A DNA stretch of 64,000 nt from Candidatus Binataceae bacterium (lineage in GTDB: Bacteria; Desulfobacterota; Binatia; Binatales; Binataceae), in assembly GCA_035508495.1 (NCBI GenBank), contig DATJMX010000002.1, forward strand, positions 1 through 64,000, read 5' to 3'. Positions within the stretch are counted from its first letter, which is position 1; the number at the start of each line of letters is the position of its first letter. Shown piece by piece: positions 11,074-21,892 of this stretch. A program made the position numbers and the translations under genes. Below the pieces are notes generated by a model that did not search any database, was not told the DNA's origin, and was given only the letters and a program-made list of their open reading frames with translations.

Positions 11074-12377
11074 TGAGCGAGAGTCCGAGCCAGCCAGTTC
11101 GCCAGGTCACTGAATACGAACTGCTCTTCGATTGTGTTCACTGCGGGTTATGCGCCGAAGCGTGTCCGACGTACGTGGCGACGCGGCGCGAAATGGATTC
11201 GCCGCGCGGGCGCATCTACTTGATGAAGGCGCTCGCCGAGGGACGCGTCGAGCTGGACGCCGACGCGGCGCGCCATCTCGATTTGTGCCTCGGATGCCGC
11301 GGATGCGAAACGGCGTGCCCGTCGGGAGTTCACTACGGCAGGTTGATCGAAGGTGCGCGTGCGTTCGTCGAGAAAAATCACCAGCGCGGCTTTTTCGAGC
11401 GGATGAAGCGTCAAAGCGTCGGCTCGATCTTTCCCTATCCTGCGCGCCTGCGCGCTCTCCTCGCGCCGCTGCGAGTTCTCGAAGCCGCGCGCCTGCGCGG
11501 CGCCTTGCAGGCGCTGATGCCTTCGAGCATTCGCGAGTGGATGGAACTGTTGCCGCGTCTCGGCTCCGGCGATCGGCCGTTGATGCCGCGGCCTTCGACG
11601 GCGCCGAAAACCGACGCGCCAACAGTGGTCCTCCATCGCGGATGCGTCGCGCAGGTGCTCGCCAACTCCGAGAACATCAACAGCGAACGGCTGCTGGCGG
11701 CGGCCGGCTATCGCGTTCTGGCGATGCCGGTGACTGAATGTTGCGGCGCACTCGATCTGCATTCGGGAAATGACGTGCGAGCGCTGGAGTTCGTGCGCGC
11801 CAACGTTCACGCGCTGCAGAATCTCGCCCCTGATGCGATCATATCGGCGGCTTCAGGGTGCTCCGCGGCGATCGCCGAGTACGGTGAAATTCTGAAAGAC
11901 GATCCTGAGCTGGGCGACGCGGCGCGCGCGATCGCATCGAAGGTCACCGATTTAAGCACCCTGCTTCTCGCGCGGAACTTCAAATCGGAGCGTGAGTTCA
12001 ATCACACCGTGACCTACCATGACGCATGTCATCTCGCGCATGGGATGGGCGTGCGCCAGTCGCCGCGCGATCTGATCAAAGCAATTCCCGGCGTCACTCT
12101 CATCGAGATGGAACAGTCGGATCTGTGCTGCGGCTCCGCGGGCACCTACAACCTGACCGAGCCCGCGATGGCGCGCGAACTGGCGCAGCGCAAAGCCGCG
12201 AACATCGAAGCCACCGGCGCCGAGTTCGTCGTGCTCGCCAACCCCGGCTGCGAATTCCAAATCGCCGCCGAACTCCGCCGCCGCCGCTCGAAGATCAAGG
12301 TCATGCACCTGGCCGATTTCCTCGCGCTCGCTACGAAACCAACCGCGATTCACTCATCCGAAAATCCCTCGCCCTGA
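11073..12377 (+). CDS. glcF: Glycolate oxidase iron-sulfur subunit GlcF
   Basis: 434 residues with two 4Fe-4S motifs near the N-terminus (CVHCGLCAEACPTY at about 22-35 and CLGCRGCETACPSG at about 72-85) and two CCG domains (VTECCGALDLHSG and SDLCCGSAGTYNL) that bind a further cluster or haem in succinate/heterodisulfide-reductase-like proteins. It hands electrons from GlcD/GlcE to the quinone pool. The final codons and the TGA lie within a palindromic repeat (CCCTGACCAGGG), so the extreme C-terminus NPSP may be repeat-derived. Confidence 0.92.
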   Translation: MSESPSQPVRQVTEYELLFDCVHCGLCAEACPTYVATRREMDSPRGRIYLMKALAEGRVELDADAARHLDLCLGCRGCETACPSGVHYGRLIEGARAFVEKNHQRGFFERMKRQSVGSIFPYPARLRALLAPLRVLEAARLRGALQALMPSSIREWMELLPRLGSGDRPLMPRPSTAPKTDAPTVVLHRGCVAQVLANSENINSERLLAAAGYRVLAMPVTECCGALDLHSGNDVRALEFVRANVHALQNLAPDAIISAASGCSAAIAEYGEILKDDPELGDAARAIASKVTDLSTLLLARNFKSEREFNHTVTYHDACHLAHGMGVRQSPRDLIKAIPGVTLIEMEQSDLCCGSAGTYNLTEPAMARELAQRKAANIEATGAEFVVLANPGCEFQIAAELRRRRSKIKVMHLADFLALATKPTAIHSSENPSP

Positions 12378-12499
12378 CCAGGGAGAGGTCGGCGCGGCAA
12401 CGCCGCGCCGGGTGAGGTCGTCTGATGATCAGCGGAGAGTAACCGCCGTTGGGCTTCGAGCGTTGCACCTCTCCCCGGCCCTCTCCTAGGATAAGAAGA
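12371..12499. repeat. Composite palindromic repeat, CCTCTCC family
   Basis: Contains CCCTGACCAGGG over the glcF stop, the perfect hairpin GGCGCGGC-AAC-GCCGCGCC (12391-12409), GGGTGAGG, and after about 60 bases ACCTCTCCCC and the 21-base segment identical to 4283-4303. The first half is homologous, in inverse orientation, to 53255-53310. It separates glcF from the next gene. Confidence 0.6.
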
Positions 12500-12529
12500 A
12501 CTCAGAGCGCGGGCGCAGAAAACATAGAT

Positions 12530-13144
12530 TTGGCATCCGATTCGATACATCTGACCGAAGTAAAACTCTACTTCGCGTATACGAGTCCCTTCACTTACCT
12601 CGCGATGGGGCCGGCGTATGAGGTGGAGCGAACGCATCGGGTGCGGGTGCGGTTTATTCCGTACGGGATCAATATTCGCAAGGTGTATGGACCGCTCGAC
12701 AATGCCGAGGCTGATCGGCGCAAGGTGCGGTATCTCTATCTCGACGCGCGGCGGATCGCGAAAGAGCGCGGGCTGACGATCTTTCCGCCGAAGAAGATTT
12801 TTAGCGCGCGTCAAGCTTTCTATGGCGCCCTCTATACCGACCAGCACGACGCATTTAGGCCTTACTCGGATCGTGTGTTCGAGCGTTTCTGGAAGCACGA
12901 GCTGAACGTCGAGGATCGCGCCGCTATCGCGGCGATTATCAACGAAGTCGGTCTCGATGGCGATGATTTTCTTCGCTATGCCGATGCAGGCGCGCGAGCC
13001 GACCTGGATGCATGTTTCGTCGAGGCCGATCGCGACGAGGTTTTCGGCGTGCCGACTTTCGTCGTCGAAGGCGAGCAGTTCTGGGGCGAAGATCGCATCG
13101 AATGGGTGATCAAGAAACTCGATGCGATGGGTCTCCGGCGTTAG
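12530..13144 (+). CDS. DsbA-family / 2-hydroxychromene-2-carboxylate isomerase-like protein
   Basis: 204 residues if started at the TTG at 12530; the open frame extends to 12449, but that portion is repeat sequence. The thioredoxin-like DsbA/HCCA-isomerase fold is shown by VKLYFAYTSPFTYLAMGPAYEVERTHRVRV at the start (Ser where DsbA has the CxxC), the helical insertion in the middle, and the cis-Pro strand GVPTFVVEGEQFWGEDRIEWV at the end. Kappa-class GST-like enzymes of this kind use glutathione to isomerise aromatic ring-cleavage products. With a GST gene convergent immediately downstream (3 bases apart), a glutathione-linked role is plausible, substrate unknown. Confidence 0.75.
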   Translation: MASDSIHLTEVKLYFAYTSPFTYLAMGPAYEVERTHRVRVRFIPYGINIRKVYGPLDNAEADRRKVRYLYLDARRIAKERGLTIFPPKKIFSARQAFYGALYTDQHDAFRPYSDRVFERFWKHELNVEDRAAIAAIINEVGLDGDDFLRYADAGARADLDACFVEADRDEVFGVPTFVVEGEQFWGEDRIEWVIKKLDAMGLRR

Positions 13145-13147
13145 CGG

Positions 13148-13753
13148 CTATGCCTGCGTGATCGGAACGTGTTTCGGCTGAGCGCGCACGCGATCGAGCC
13201 ACGCATGCACTGCCGGATACGGCGCCAAGTCGAAGCCACCCTCGTGCGCGGCGTGCGTGTAGGCGTAGAGCGCGATGTCGGCCAGCGAGTAGCGATCGTC
13301 TACGAACCATTCGCGCGTTTTCAGGTGCGATTCCATTACGGCCAGCGCGTCGTAACCGAGCTTCATGATGCGCGCGAGGTCGGCGCGGCGCGGATCGTGA
13401 TGCTCCGGATGCATCGCGAAGAAGCGTGCAACGGCGATGTACGGTTCATGGCTGTACTGCTCGAAGAACATCCACTGCAGCATCCGCGCGCGAGCGAACC
13501 TGTCCTCGGGCATGAAGTGCGTGCCTTCGGCGAAGTACCAGCAGATCGCATTCGACTCGAACAGCAGGCGCCCATCGTCGAACTCCACCGCCGGAATGCG
13601 GCCGTTCGGAAACTTGCTCGTGAATCCGGAGGTGCGCGTCTCGCCTTTGGTGATATCGAGCTCGACGCGCTTGAACGGAACGCCAAGCTGCGTCAGCAGC
13701 AGGCGAACTTTGTAGCCGTTGCCGGAGATCAGATAGTCATAGAGTGTGAGCAT
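13148..13753 (-). CDS. Glutathione S-transferase family protein
   Basis: 201 residues, ATG at 13753 with GGAAG upstream. The N-terminal thioredoxin-like domain reads MLTLYDYLISGNGYKVRLLL and FPNGRIPAVEFDDGRLLFESNAICWYFA, giving the cis-Pro and the ES glutathione-binding pair; the C-terminal helical domain contains SLADIALYAYTHAAHEGGF. Such proteins conjugate glutathione to electrophiles or act as lyases. It is last in the lrp-gltB-gltD direction with 46 bases to gltD, so it may be cotranscribed. The substrate is not evident. Confidence 0.85.
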   Translation of the reverse strand: MLTLYDYLISGNGYKVRLLLTQLGVPFKRVELDITKGETRTSGFTSKFPNGRIPAVEFDDGRLLFESNAICWYFAEGTHFMPEDRFARARMLQWMFFEQYSHEPYIAVARFFAMHPEHHDPRRADLARIMKLGYDALAVMESHLKTREWFVDDRYSLADIALYAYTHAAHEGGFDLAPYPAVHAWLDRVRAQPKHVPITQA

Positions 13754-13799
13754 GGCTCTTCCACCACCTCTCGGGCGCGCACGGCACGCGCGACTGGGA

Positions 13800-15245
13800 C
13801 TAGAGTTCGGGACTTGCGGGCAGGAACGTCTCGCCCATCAGGTATGCGTCAACGGCGCGCGCCGCCTCGCGTCCTTCCCAGATCGCCCACACCACGAGCG
13901 ACTGTCCGCGCCGCGTATCGCCGGCGGCGAACACTCCCGGCACGCTGGACGCGTAGTTATCGCAGAGTACGTTGCTGCGTGGATCGAGCTTGAGTCCCAA
14001 CTGCGAGATGATCCCGTCAGGTTCGGGCCCCAGGAATCCGAGCGCGAGCAGCACCAACTCGCATTCGATCTCGAACTCGGAGTTGGGAATTTCTTCCATC
14101 ACCATCCGAGCGCCGTCGCGCTTCCAGTTGAGCCGCGCGCCGATGAGCTTCTTAAGTTCTCCGTTCTCGCCCTCGAAGCGCTTGGTGTTGATGCTCCAGT
14201 CGCGCTTGACGCCTTCTTCGTGCGAGCTCGAGGTGCGCAGGATCATCGGCCAGTCCGGCCACGGCATCTCCGCGGTGCGCGAGTCGGGCGGCATCGGCAG
14301 CAGCTCGAACTGATGCACGCCGATTGCGCCCTGGCGGTTCGAGGTGCCAAGGCAGTCCGAGCCCGTGTCGCCGCCGCCGAGAATCACGACGCGCTTGCCG
14401 GTCGCGAGAATGTCTTTCGAGGCGTCTAGCGAGTCGCCGAAGTTGCGCTTGTTCTGCTGCGGCAGAAATTCCATCGCGTAGTGGACGCCCTTGAGCTCGC
14501 GCCCCGGGATCGGCAGGTCGCGCGGCTTGGTCGCGCCCATCGTCAGCACGATCGCGTCGTGCCTCCCGCGCATCTGATCGCCGGTGATATCGAACCCGAC
14601 GTTGCAGCTCGTGACGAACTCGACGCCTTCGGCCTGCATCTGCTCGACGCGTCGATTGACGAGCCATTTCTCGAGCTTGAAATCGGGGATGCCGTAGGTG
14701 AGCAGGCCGCCCGGGCGATCGGCGCGCTCGTAGAGCGTGACTGAATGTCCAGCGCGCGCTAACTGCTGCGCGCACGCGAGACCCGCCGGGCCCGAGCCCA
14801 CGACGGCGACGCTCTTACCGGTTTTGCGATCGGCGCGCTGCGGCGTGATCCATCCCTCGGCAAATGCGTGATCGATGATGTTCTTTTCGATCAGCTTAAT
14901 CGTGACGGGATCGTTGTTGATGTTGAGAACGCAGGCCTCTTCGCATGGCGCGGGGCACACGCGCCCGGTGAAGTCGGGGAAGTTGTTGGTCGAGTGCAGC
15001 CGCTCGATCGCGTCGCGCCAGCGGCCGCGATACACCAGGTCGTTCCAGTCGGGAATTATATTTCCGAGCGGGCAGCCCTTGTGGCAGAAGGGGATGCCGC
15101 AATCCATGCAGCGTGCGCCCTGGGCCTTGAGATTGTCCTCGGGCATCTTGAGATCGAACTCGCGCCAGTCTTTCAGGCGCTCCTCGACCGGACGCCGCGA
15201 CGGCGTCTCACGCCTGATCTCCATGAAGCCCGTTATCTTTCCCAT
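13800..15245 (-). CDS. gltD: Glutamate synthase (NADPH) small subunit
   Basis: 481 residues. The N-terminal region holds the Cys motifs for the two 4Fe-4S clusters ([17 protein letters not shown] and [12 protein letters not shown]), followed by the FAD-binding [27 protein letters not shown] and the NADPH-binding [11 protein letters not shown]. GltD takes electrons from NADPH and feeds them to GltB for the reductive transfer of glutamine amide nitrogen to 2-oxoglutarate. It follows gltB by 36 bases on the same strand. Confidence 0.96.
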   Translation of the reverse strand: MGKITGFMEIRRETPSRRPVEERLKDWREFDLKMPEDNLKAQGARCMDCGIPFCHKGCPLGNIIPDWNDLVYRGRWRDAIERLHSTNNFPDFTGRVCPAPCEEACVLNINNDPVTIKLIEKNIIDHAFAEGWITPQRADRKTGKSVAVVGSGPAGLACAQQLARAGHSVTLYERADRPGGLLTYGIPDFKLEKWLVNRRVEQMQAEGVEFVTSCNVGFDITGDQMRGRHDAIVLTMGATKPRDLPIPGRELKGVHYAMEFLPQQNKRNFGDSLDASKDILATGKRVVILGGGDTGSDCLGTSNRQGAIGVHQFELLPMPPDSRTAEMPWPDWPMILRTSSSHEEGVKRDWSINTKRFEGENGELKKLIGARLNWKRDGARMVMEEIPNSEFEIECELVLLALGFLGPEPDGIISQLGLKLDPRSNVLCDNYASSVPGVFAAGDTRRGQSLVVWAIWEGREAARAVDAYLMGETFLPASPEL

Positions 15246-15281
15246 CTAACCGCTCACTCCCCAATCAATAAATGCCACCTG

Positions 15282-18200
15282 CTAGACCGCCGCGAGCCGC
15301 GCGAGGTCGTTGTTCATGTTGAGGTGCAGACGTTCGAGCACCATGCGGTACTCGGTCGGCAGCACTTTGACGAACTTCGCCGCGTACGAATCCCATTCTT
15401 TGAGAATGCGCTCGGCGACGGCACTGTCGGTGTATTGTCCGTGGCGCACGATCAACGCGTGAAGCTGCTTCAGCTCGTCGCCTTCTTTGACGGGGCCAAG
15501 CTCGACCATGCCCATGTTGCACTTCGATGCGAACGATCCGTCCTCATCGAGCACATAGGCGAGGCCGCCGCTCATGCCCGCCGCGAAGTTGCGCCCGGTC
15601 TGGCCGAGCACCACGACTAAACCGCGAGTCATGTACTCGCAGCCGTGATCGCCGACGCCTTCGACGACCGCATGCGCGCCGCTGTTGCGCACCGCGAAGC
15701 GCTCGCCTGCAACGCCGCGGAAGAACGCTTCGCCGCTGGTCGCGCCATAGAGCGCCGTGTTGCCGATGACGATGTTCTCCTCGGCCTTGAACGTGGCCTG
15801 CCGCGGCGGCCGCACGGCGATGAATCCGCCGGAGAGCCCCTTGCCGCAGTAGTCGTTGGCGTCGCCTTCAAGGAAGAGCGCAACACCGGGGGCAAGCCAC
15901 GCGCCGAAGCTCTGTCCCGCCGAGCCCGTCAGGTGAATCTGGACCGTGTAGGGCGGCAGTCCCTCGGCATGGAAGCGGCGCGAGACCTCCGCCGACAGCA
16001 TCGTGCCGACGGTGCGATTCACATTCTTGATCGGCAGACTGATCTCGACTGGCTTGCGATGCTCGAGCGCCTCCGCGGCAAGCTCGATAATCTGATTGTC
16101 AAGCGCTTTTTCGAGGCCGTGGTCCTGCATCTCGACGCAGTGCAGCGGTTCGTCGGGTCCGACGTCGGGCTTGTGCAGGATTTTCGCGAGATCGACGTTA
16201 CGCGCCTTCCAGTGGCTGATCGCGTCGTCGGCGTCGAGGCATTCGACGTGGCCGACCATCTCGGCCAGGGTGCGGAAGCCCAACTGCGCCATGTATTCGC
16301 GCAGCTCGTCGGCGATGAACATCATGAAGTTGACGACGTGCTCGGGCTTGCCTTCGAACTTCTTGCGCAACTCCGGATCCTGCGTCGCGATTCCGACCGG
16401 GCAGGTGTTGAGATGACAAACACGCATCATGATGCATCCGGAAGCCACCAGCGCCGCGCTGGCGAAGCCGAACTCTTCGGCGCCGAGCAGAGCCGCGATC
16501 GCAACGTCGCGCCCGGTCTTCAACTGGCCGTCGGTTTCGACATGAATCCTGCCGCGCAGGCCGTTGAGCACGAGCGTCTGCTGCGTTTCGGCAAGGCCGA
16601 GCTCCCACGGGATACCCGCGTGCTTGATCGACTGGAGCGGAGAGGCGCCGGTGCCGCCGTCGTAGCCGCTGATCAGAACGACGTCCGCCTTCGCCTTTGC
16701 GACTCCGGCTGCGACCGTGCCGACGCCGACTTCTGCGACGAGCTTCACGCTGATCCGCGCGCGGTTGTTCGAGTTCTTCAAATCGTGAATCAACTGCGCG
16801 AGGTCTTCGATCGAGTAAATGTCGTGATGCGGCGGCGGCGAAATGAGACCGACGCCGGGCGTCGAGTAGCGAATCTTCGCTATAAAGTCGTCGACCTTGT
16901 GACCCGGAAGCTGCCCGCCTTCGCCGGGCTTGGCGCCCTGCGCCATCTTGATTTGCAGCTCGTCAGCGTTGACGAGGTAGTGACTCGTGACGCCGAAGCG
17001 CGCCGAGGCGACTTGCTTGATCGCGCTGCGCCGCCAGTCGCCATTGGGATCGCGCACGAAGCGCGCTGGATCCTCGCCGCCTTCGCCGGTGTTGCTCTTA
17101 CCGCCGATGCGGTTCATCGCGATCGCGAGGTTCTCGTGCGCTTCCTTGCTGATCGATCCGAACGACATCGCGCCGGTCTTGAAGCGCTTCACGATTTCGC
17201 TTGCGGGTTCGACCTGCTCGAGCGGAATCGGCTGGCGATCGGGTTTGAACTTGAGCAGGCCGCGCAGCGTTGAAAGCTGGCGGCTGTAGTCGTCAACGAC
17301 GCGCGTGTATTCCTTGAACACGCGGTAGTTGCCCGAACGCACCGAATGCTGAAGCTTCGCAATCGTGTTCGGGTTGTACATGTGATGCTCGCCGCGACGG
17401 CGCCACTGGTACTGGCCGCCGACGTCGAGCTCGCCATCGAGGCTCGGCGAAACGTGGAACGCATGATGATGCCGCTCGGCGGTCTCGCGATGGATCGCGT
17501 CGAGGCCGACGCCGCCGACGCGCGAGGCGGTCCAGGTGAAATACTTATCGATTACTTCCTGGCTGAGCCCGATGGCCTCGAAGATTTGCGCGCCGCGGTA
17601 GCTCTGCACGGTGGAGACGCCCATCTTAGAGGCGACTTTGATGAGGCTCTTGGTGACGGCCTTGATGAAATGATCGACGACGGTTGTTTCGTCGAGGTCC
17701 TTGAGGCGGCCGTCGCGAATCATGCCCATCATCGTCGCGTAGGCGAGATACGGGTTGATCGCGCCCGCGCCGTATCCCATGAGCAGGCAAAAATGCATCG
17801 ACTCGCGCGGCTCGCCCGATTCGACGACGAGGCCGACGCGCGTGCGGGTGCCCTCGCGAATGAAATGATGATGCACGGCGCCGGTCGCGAGCAGGCATGG
17901 GATCGCAGCGTACTCGGCGTTGACGCCGCGGTCTGAGAGCACGACGATCGTGTAGCCGTCGACGATTGCTTGCGAAGCCTTCCGGCAGAGTTCGTCGAGC
18001 GCATCGCGCAGGGCCGCCTCGCCGCCCGCGACGCGATACAAAGTTGACAGCGTGATGGTTTTGAGGCCCGGGCGCGAGAGCCGCTTGATGCGCTCGAGCT
18101 CCTCGTTGGTGAGGACGGGCTGCTTCAGCATCAACTGCCGGCAGTGCTCGGGCGATTCCTCGAAGAGGTTCTGCTCGGAACCGATCGTAGTCTGCGCGGA

Positions 18201-19838
18201 AGTGACGACTTCCTCGCGAATCGGATCGATCGGCGGATTCGTCACCTGCGCGAAGAGCTGCTTGAAATAGTTGAACAGCGGCTGCGATTTGTTCGACAGC
18301 ACCGCGAGCGGAGTGTCGGTGCCCATCGAGCCGACGGGCTCCTGCCCGTTCACCGCCATCGGCGCGAGAATGATCTTCAAGTCCTCGAGCGTGTAGCCGA
18401 ACGACTGCTGCTGCTTGAGCAAATCGCCGGCTTCGAATCCATCGACAGGAGGCGCTGACGGTGCGGCCGGTAAGTCCGCAAGCTTGACGAGAGTATCGTC
18501 GAGCCACTGGCGATACGGCTGGCGCGAGGCCATCGTCTGCTTGATTTCCTCGTCCTGCACGATGCGGCCGAGAGAAGTATCAATCAGGAACATCCGCCCG
18601 GGCTGAAGCCGCCCTTTCTGCAGCACATTCTCCGGCGGGATTTCGAGGACACCGGTCTCCGACGCCATCACAACCAGCCCGTCCTTGGTGACCGTGTAGC
18701 GCGAAGGGCGCAGGCCGTTGCGATCGAGCACCGCGCCGATACGGATGCCGTCGGTGAATGCAATCGACGCGGGGCCATCCCACGGCTCCATCATCGAGGA
18801 GTGAAATTCGTAGAACGCGCGCTTGCCCGCGGGCATCTGCGGATCGTTCTGCCACGCCTCGGGGATCATCATCATTACGGCGTGCGGCAGCGAGCGCCCG
18901 GTGCGCACCAGGAGCTCCAGCGAGTTGTCGAACTTGCCGGAGTCGGTTTGGGTCGGCTCGATTATCGGCAGCAGCTTCTTGATGTCGTTGCCGAAGAGCG
19001 GCGACTCGAACATCATCTGCCGCGCGTGCATCCAGTTTTCGTTGCCGCGCAGCGTGTTGATCTCGCCATTGTGCGCGATGAAACGGAACGGATGGGCGCG
19101 GTCCCAGCTCGGGAAGGTGTTGGTCGAGAAGCGCTGATGCACCATCGCGATCGCGGTTTCCATCGCGGGATCGCGAAGGTCGGGAAAGAAGGACGGAATC
19201 TGAGTCGAGATGAGCTGGCCCTTGTACACCAGCGTGATCGCGGAGAGGCTGCAGAAATAAAAGAGCTCCGGATCGAAGAGCCCGAGGTTGTCGGCCGCGT
19301 TATGCGCGCGCTTGCGGATGACGTAGAGCTTGCGCTCGAAGGCCTCGGCATCCTTGATGTCGGCGCTCTTCGCGATGAAGACCTGGCGGATCGCGGGCAT
19401 GCCGCGGCGCGCGATATCGCCGCATTCGCCCTCGACGATCGGAACGTCGCGCCAGCCGAGGATGGTCTGGCCTTCTTCGCGCACGATTTGCTCGAAGGTC
19501 TGCTCGCATTCGCGGCGCTTCTTCTCGTCTATCGGTAGAAAAACCTGACCGACGGCGTAGTCGCCCGGCGCAGGCAGCTCGAGGCCGAGCTTCTTCGTTT
19601 CCTTGGCGAGGAACGCGTGCGGAACCTGGATCAGGATACCGGCGCCGTCGCCCGTTCGCGGATCGCATCCGCAGGCGCCGCGATGTGTCAGGTTGTCGAG
19701 GACGGTCAGGGCTTTCTGAACGATGTCGTGCGAGCGCACGCCCTTGATATTGACCACGAAGCCGACGCCGCACGCGTCGTGCTCGTGAGCCGGATCGTAG
19801 AGTCCCTGGGCTTTTGGCATGCTCTTGAAGTCGTGCAT
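15282..19838 (-). CDS. gltB: Glutamate synthase large subunit
   Basis: 1518 residues from ATG at 19838; a GTG two codons upstream (19844) is an alternative. CGAGGG lies six bases before the ATG. After a short propeptide the class II amidotransferase begins at the nucleophilic Cys in [12 protein letters not shown]. The FMN-binding synthase domain carries [22 protein letters not shown] and [19 protein letters not shown], the 3Fe-4S cluster motif is [15 protein letters not shown], and the C-terminal GXGXG beta-helix domain ends the protein. GltB makes two glutamates from glutamine and 2-oxoglutarate. It starts two bases after the Lrp-type regulator gene. Confidence 0.97.
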   Translation of the reverse strand: MHDFKSMPKAQGLYDPAHEHDACGVGFVVNIKGVRSHDIVQKALTVLDNLTHRGACGCDPRTGDGAGILIQVPHAFLAKETKKLGLELPAPGDYAVGQVFLPIDEKKRRECEQTFEQIVREEGQTILGWRDVPIVEGECGDIARRGMPAIRQVFIAKSADIKDAEAFERKLYVIRKRAHNAADNLGLFDPELFYFCSLSAITLVYKGQLISTQIPSFFPDLRDPAMETAIAMVHQRFSTNTFPSWDRAHPFRFIAHNGEINTLRGNENWMHARQMMFESPLFGNDIKKLLPIIEPTQTDSGKFDNSLELLVRTGRSLPHAVMMMIPEAWQNDPQMPAGKRAFYEFHSSMMEPWDGPASIAFTDGIRIGAVLDRNGLRPSRYTVTKDGLVVMASETGVLEIPPENVLQKGRLQPGRMFLIDTSLGRIVQDEEIKQTMASRQPYRQWLDDTLVKLADLPAAPSAPPVDGFEAGDLLKQQQSFGYTLEDLKIILAPMAVNGQEPVGSMGTDTPLAVLSNKSQPLFNYFKQLFAQVTNPPIDPIREEVVTSAQTTIGSEQNLFEESPEHCRQLMLKQPVLTNEELERIKRLSRPGLKTITLSTLYRVAGGEAALRDALDELCRKASQAIVDGYTIVVLSDRGVNAEYAAIPCLLATGAVHHHFIREGTRTRVGLVVESGEPRESMHFCLLMGYGAGAINPYLAYATMMGMIRDGRLKDLDETTVVDHFIKAVTKSLIKVASKMGVSTVQSYRGAQIFEAIGLSQEVIDKYFTWTASRVGGVGLDAIHRETAERHHHAFHVSPSLDGELDVGGQYQWRRRGEHHMYNPNTIAKLQHSVRSGNYRVFKEYTRVVDDYSRQLSTLRGLLKFKPDRQPIPLEQVEPASEIVKRFKTGAMSFGSISKEAHENLAIAMNRIGGKSNTGEGGEDPARFVRDPNGDWRRSAIKQVASARFGVTSHYLVNADELQIKMAQGAKPGEGGQLPGHKVDDFIAKIRYSTPGVGLISPPPHHDIYSIEDLAQLIHDLKNSNNRARISVKLVAEVGVGTVAAGVAKAKADVVLISGYDGGTGASPLQSIKHAGIPWELGLAETQQTLVLNGLRGRIHVETDGQLKTGRDVAIAALLGAEEFGFASAALVASGCIMMRVCHLNTCPVGIATQDPELRKKFEGKPEHVVNFMMFIADELREYMAQLGFRTLAEMVGHVECLDADDAISHWKARNVDLAKILHKPDVGPDEPLHCVEMQDHGLEKALDNQIIELAAEALEHRKPVEISLPIKNVNRTVGTMLSAEVSRRFHAEGLPPYTVQIHLTGSAGQSFGAWLAPGVALFLEGDANDYCGKGLSGGFIAVRPPRQATFKAEENIVIGNTALYGATSGEAFFRGVAGERFAVRNSGAHAVVEGVGDHGCEYMTRGLVVVLGQTGRNFAAGMSGGLAYVLDEDGSFASKCNMGMVELGPVKEGDELKQLHALIVRHGQYTDSAVAERILKEWDSYAAKFVKVLPTEYRMVLERLHLNMNNDLARLAAV

Positions 19839-19840
19839 CT

Positions 19841-20401
19841 TCACCCTCGCTTGGCGTCGGAGAGCGCGGTCTTGATGACGGCGTGCCGGCGATGACGGCC
19901 GTTGGCCGGCTCGTGTCCGTCGCCATTCTGATGAACGGCGATCGTGCCGCGCTCGATATGCGTCGAAAGCACCACCATCGTTTCGGTCCGCGCCACTCCC
20001 TCGATTGAGCGGATCGTGCTGATGAGCTGCTCAAGCGAGGCAGTGTCGGTGGTCTTCACTTTGAGGATGACGGTGTGTTGACCGGTGACGTGATGGCATT
20101 CGAGCACGTCTTCGAGCAGCGCCACGGCTTCCTCGAAGAGCGCAATCGTTTTGGGGTGAGCGATCGAGACGCCGATGAATGCGCCGACATCCTTGCCGAG
20201 GCGGCGCGCATCGACGGAGGCGTGATAGCCGGTGATAACGCCGCTGTCCTCGAGCTTCTTGACGCGCTCGTTGACCGAAGGCGCGGAGAGCCCGACTTGC
20301 TCGCCGAGTTTAACGAGCGGAATGCGACCGTTGACCTGCAAGATGCTCAGGATCTGCAAGTCGATAGCGTCGAGTTCAGGCGATTCGCCACCGAATTTCA
20401 T
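19841..20401 (-). CDS. Lrp/AsnC-family transcriptional regulator
   Basis: 186 residues: N-terminal winged helix ([47 protein letters not shown]) and the RAM/AsnC effector domain ([26 protein letters not shown]), then a 35-residue His/Arg-rich tail longer than usual. Lrp controls gltBD directly in E. coli; here the gene is the first of the gltBD operon, only two bases from gltB, so feedback by an amino acid such as leucine or glutamate is likely. GAGG lies eight bases before the ATG. Confidence 0.9.
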   Translation of the reverse strand: MKFGGESPELDAIDLQILSILQVNGRIPLVKLGEQVGLSAPSVNERVKKLEDSGVITGYHASVDARRLGKDVGAFIGVSIAHPKTIALFEEAVALLEDVLECHHVTGQHTVILKVKTTDTASLEQLISTIRSIEGVARTETMVVLSTHIERGTIAVHQNGDGHEPANGRHRRHAVIKTALSDAKRG

Positions 20402-20427
20402 AAGGTAATCCTCGATCGGTGACGCAG

Positions 20428-20456
20428 AACATAAATGCGGACAGGAGTTGAGTCAA
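20428..20456 (-). promoter_or_regulatory. Sigma-70 promoter of the lrp-gltB-gltD operon
   Basis: On the minus strand TTGACT (20456-20451), a 17-base spacer and TATGTT (20433-20428) give a near-consensus promoter. The predicted start lies about 20 bases before the lrp ATG. The sequence just upstream (20460-20520) is unusually AT-rich for this genome, suiting an UP element or Lrp binding. The remaining gap to 20677 holds nothing else that I can identify. Confidence 0.65.
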
Positions 20457-20677
20457 GGGTTTCAAAGGAAAATATCAAATAAAACAGTGTTTCGTGTAAA
20501 TCGCCATCACCCATTCCTTAAAGCTTAAGGCCCAGAGCACTCGCGAGGTATCTTTTCATCGTGCGATCAGGCCCGCTGGTCGCTGTGCGAGGTAAGCCGG
20601 GTACCCTTTTTACAGGCTTTCCAAAGTTGTGGGAAATCGAATTGATGCGGCCGAAGGTGATGACCGGGCGGTGCTGT

Positions 20678-21892
20678 TCAGTTCTTATGCAGCGCCTGCG
20701 CGATCGCGCGATACGCGTCCCACGTCTCCGTTTCCTGCTCGGCATCCCAGTATTTTTCGGCCGCGCTCATCTTGACTATCACGAGGTCTTCCTGGGGGAC
20801 GACGTACAGAAATTGAAAGTAAACGCCTTCGCCGGCAAACGAGCCGGGAGGATCCTGCGGCAACCACCATTGATAGCCGTAACCGAATGGATAGCCGGCA
20901 ATGAGCTGGCCGAACTGAACCTGGTGATCCTGCGGCGTCGTGGCCTGATCGATCCACGCCGCGGGAACAATTTGTTTGCCGTTCCACATCCCGCGATGCG
21001 CGAGCATCAGGCCGAAGCGCCCGAAGTCGCGCAGCGTGGCGTTGATGCAGCAATACGTCGCTTCCATACCGTCCGTCCCTGGGCGGTCGGTGATCCACGT
21101 CGCATCGCTCTCCATTCCGAGCGGCTGCCAGATGCGTTCGCTCAGGTAATCCGACGGCGACTTGCCCGTAACGTTCTTCACGAGCCAGCCGAGCACCTGC
21201 GCATCGACGCTGCGATAAACGAAGCGCTCGCCGGGCGGCTCCGCGCGCTTGAGCGAGGCGGCATAGTCGTTCAGCCGCCCGTCCTCGTCGACGAGGATGT
21301 GCTGCCACATGTACATCACGTCGCTGCGATGCGTCGGCGTCGCATCTTCGACGAAATCGATCCCGGACGACATCTCGAGAATGTTCTTGATGCTGACGCC
21401 CTCGTAGCCGGAGCCTTTAAGCTGCGGAATGTAGTCGCTCGCGGGAGTGTGCACGTCTTTGATTTTGCCTTCGGCTAGCGCGAGCCCGGCGAGCGTCGAG
21501 GTGAACGACTTCGCCACCGACCATGACGTGAAGTGCGTCTTCGCGTCGGCGCCATTGAAGTAGCGCTCCATCACGACCTTGCCGTTTTTGATCACGAGAA
21601 ACCCGCTCGTGCGCGTCTTTGACAACACGTCATCGAGGCTCAACTTTCCGTTGTCGCCTTCGATTGATACTGCGAGCGGCCGCGGATCGGACGGCAAATC
21701 GGAGATTGGCCCGCCGCGCGAGATCGTATGCGTCGGAAAAAGCTCCGCCATGTGGCGGAACGATTCGGAAGTGTATTGCGGATCGAGAACGTCGCGGCGA
21801 TCCCGCGGCATCGCTCCCGCCTGACAAATCGAACCTGCGGAGATGATCGTGAAGAAACCGAAAAGCAGAGCGAAGAGCGCTCGCGTTCTCAC
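20678..21892 (-). CDS. Serine hydrolase of the class C beta-lactamase/penicillin-binding family
   Basis: 404 residues from a GTG at 21892 that overlaps the preceding gene's stop (GTGA). A signal peptide (RALFALLFGFFTIISAGSICQAGA) precedes the mature domain. The catalytic SxxK is in SWSVAKSFTS, the second-motif Tyr probably in FVYRSVDAQVLG, and the C-terminal region GYGYQWW is typical of esterase EstB/6-aminohexanoate-dimer-hydrolase-like members. Periplasmic hydrolysis of an ester, amide or peptide bond is expected. Translational coupling to enoyl-CoA hydratase is noted but does not reveal the substrate. The open frame continues far upstream, but that region is the hydratase gene in another frame. 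Confidence 0.82.
   Translation of the reverse strand: MRTRALFALLFGFFTIISAGSICQAGAMPRDRRDVLDPQYTSESFRHMAELFPTHTISRGGPISDLPSDPRPLAVSIEGDNGKLSLDDVLSKTRTSGFLVIKNGKVVMERYFNGADAKTHFTSWSVAKSFTSTLAGLALAEGKIKDVHTPASDYIPQLKGSGYEGVSIKNILEMSSGIDFVEDATPTHRSDVMYMWQHILVDEDGRLNDYAASLKRAEPPGERFVYRSVDAQVLGWLVKNVTGKSPSDYLSERIWQPLGMESDATWITDRPGTDGMEATYCCINATLRDFGRFGLMLAHRGMWNGKQIVPAAWIDQATTPQDHQVQFGQLIAGYPFGYGYQWWLPQDPPGSFAGEGVYFQFLYVVPQEDLVIVKMSAAEKYWDAEQETETWDAYRAIAQALHKN

Noticed and set aside
15645-17273. 542-codon plus-strand open frame
   Set aside because: Antisense to gltB, whose catalytic and cluster motifs are intact; the translation has no recognisable domain.
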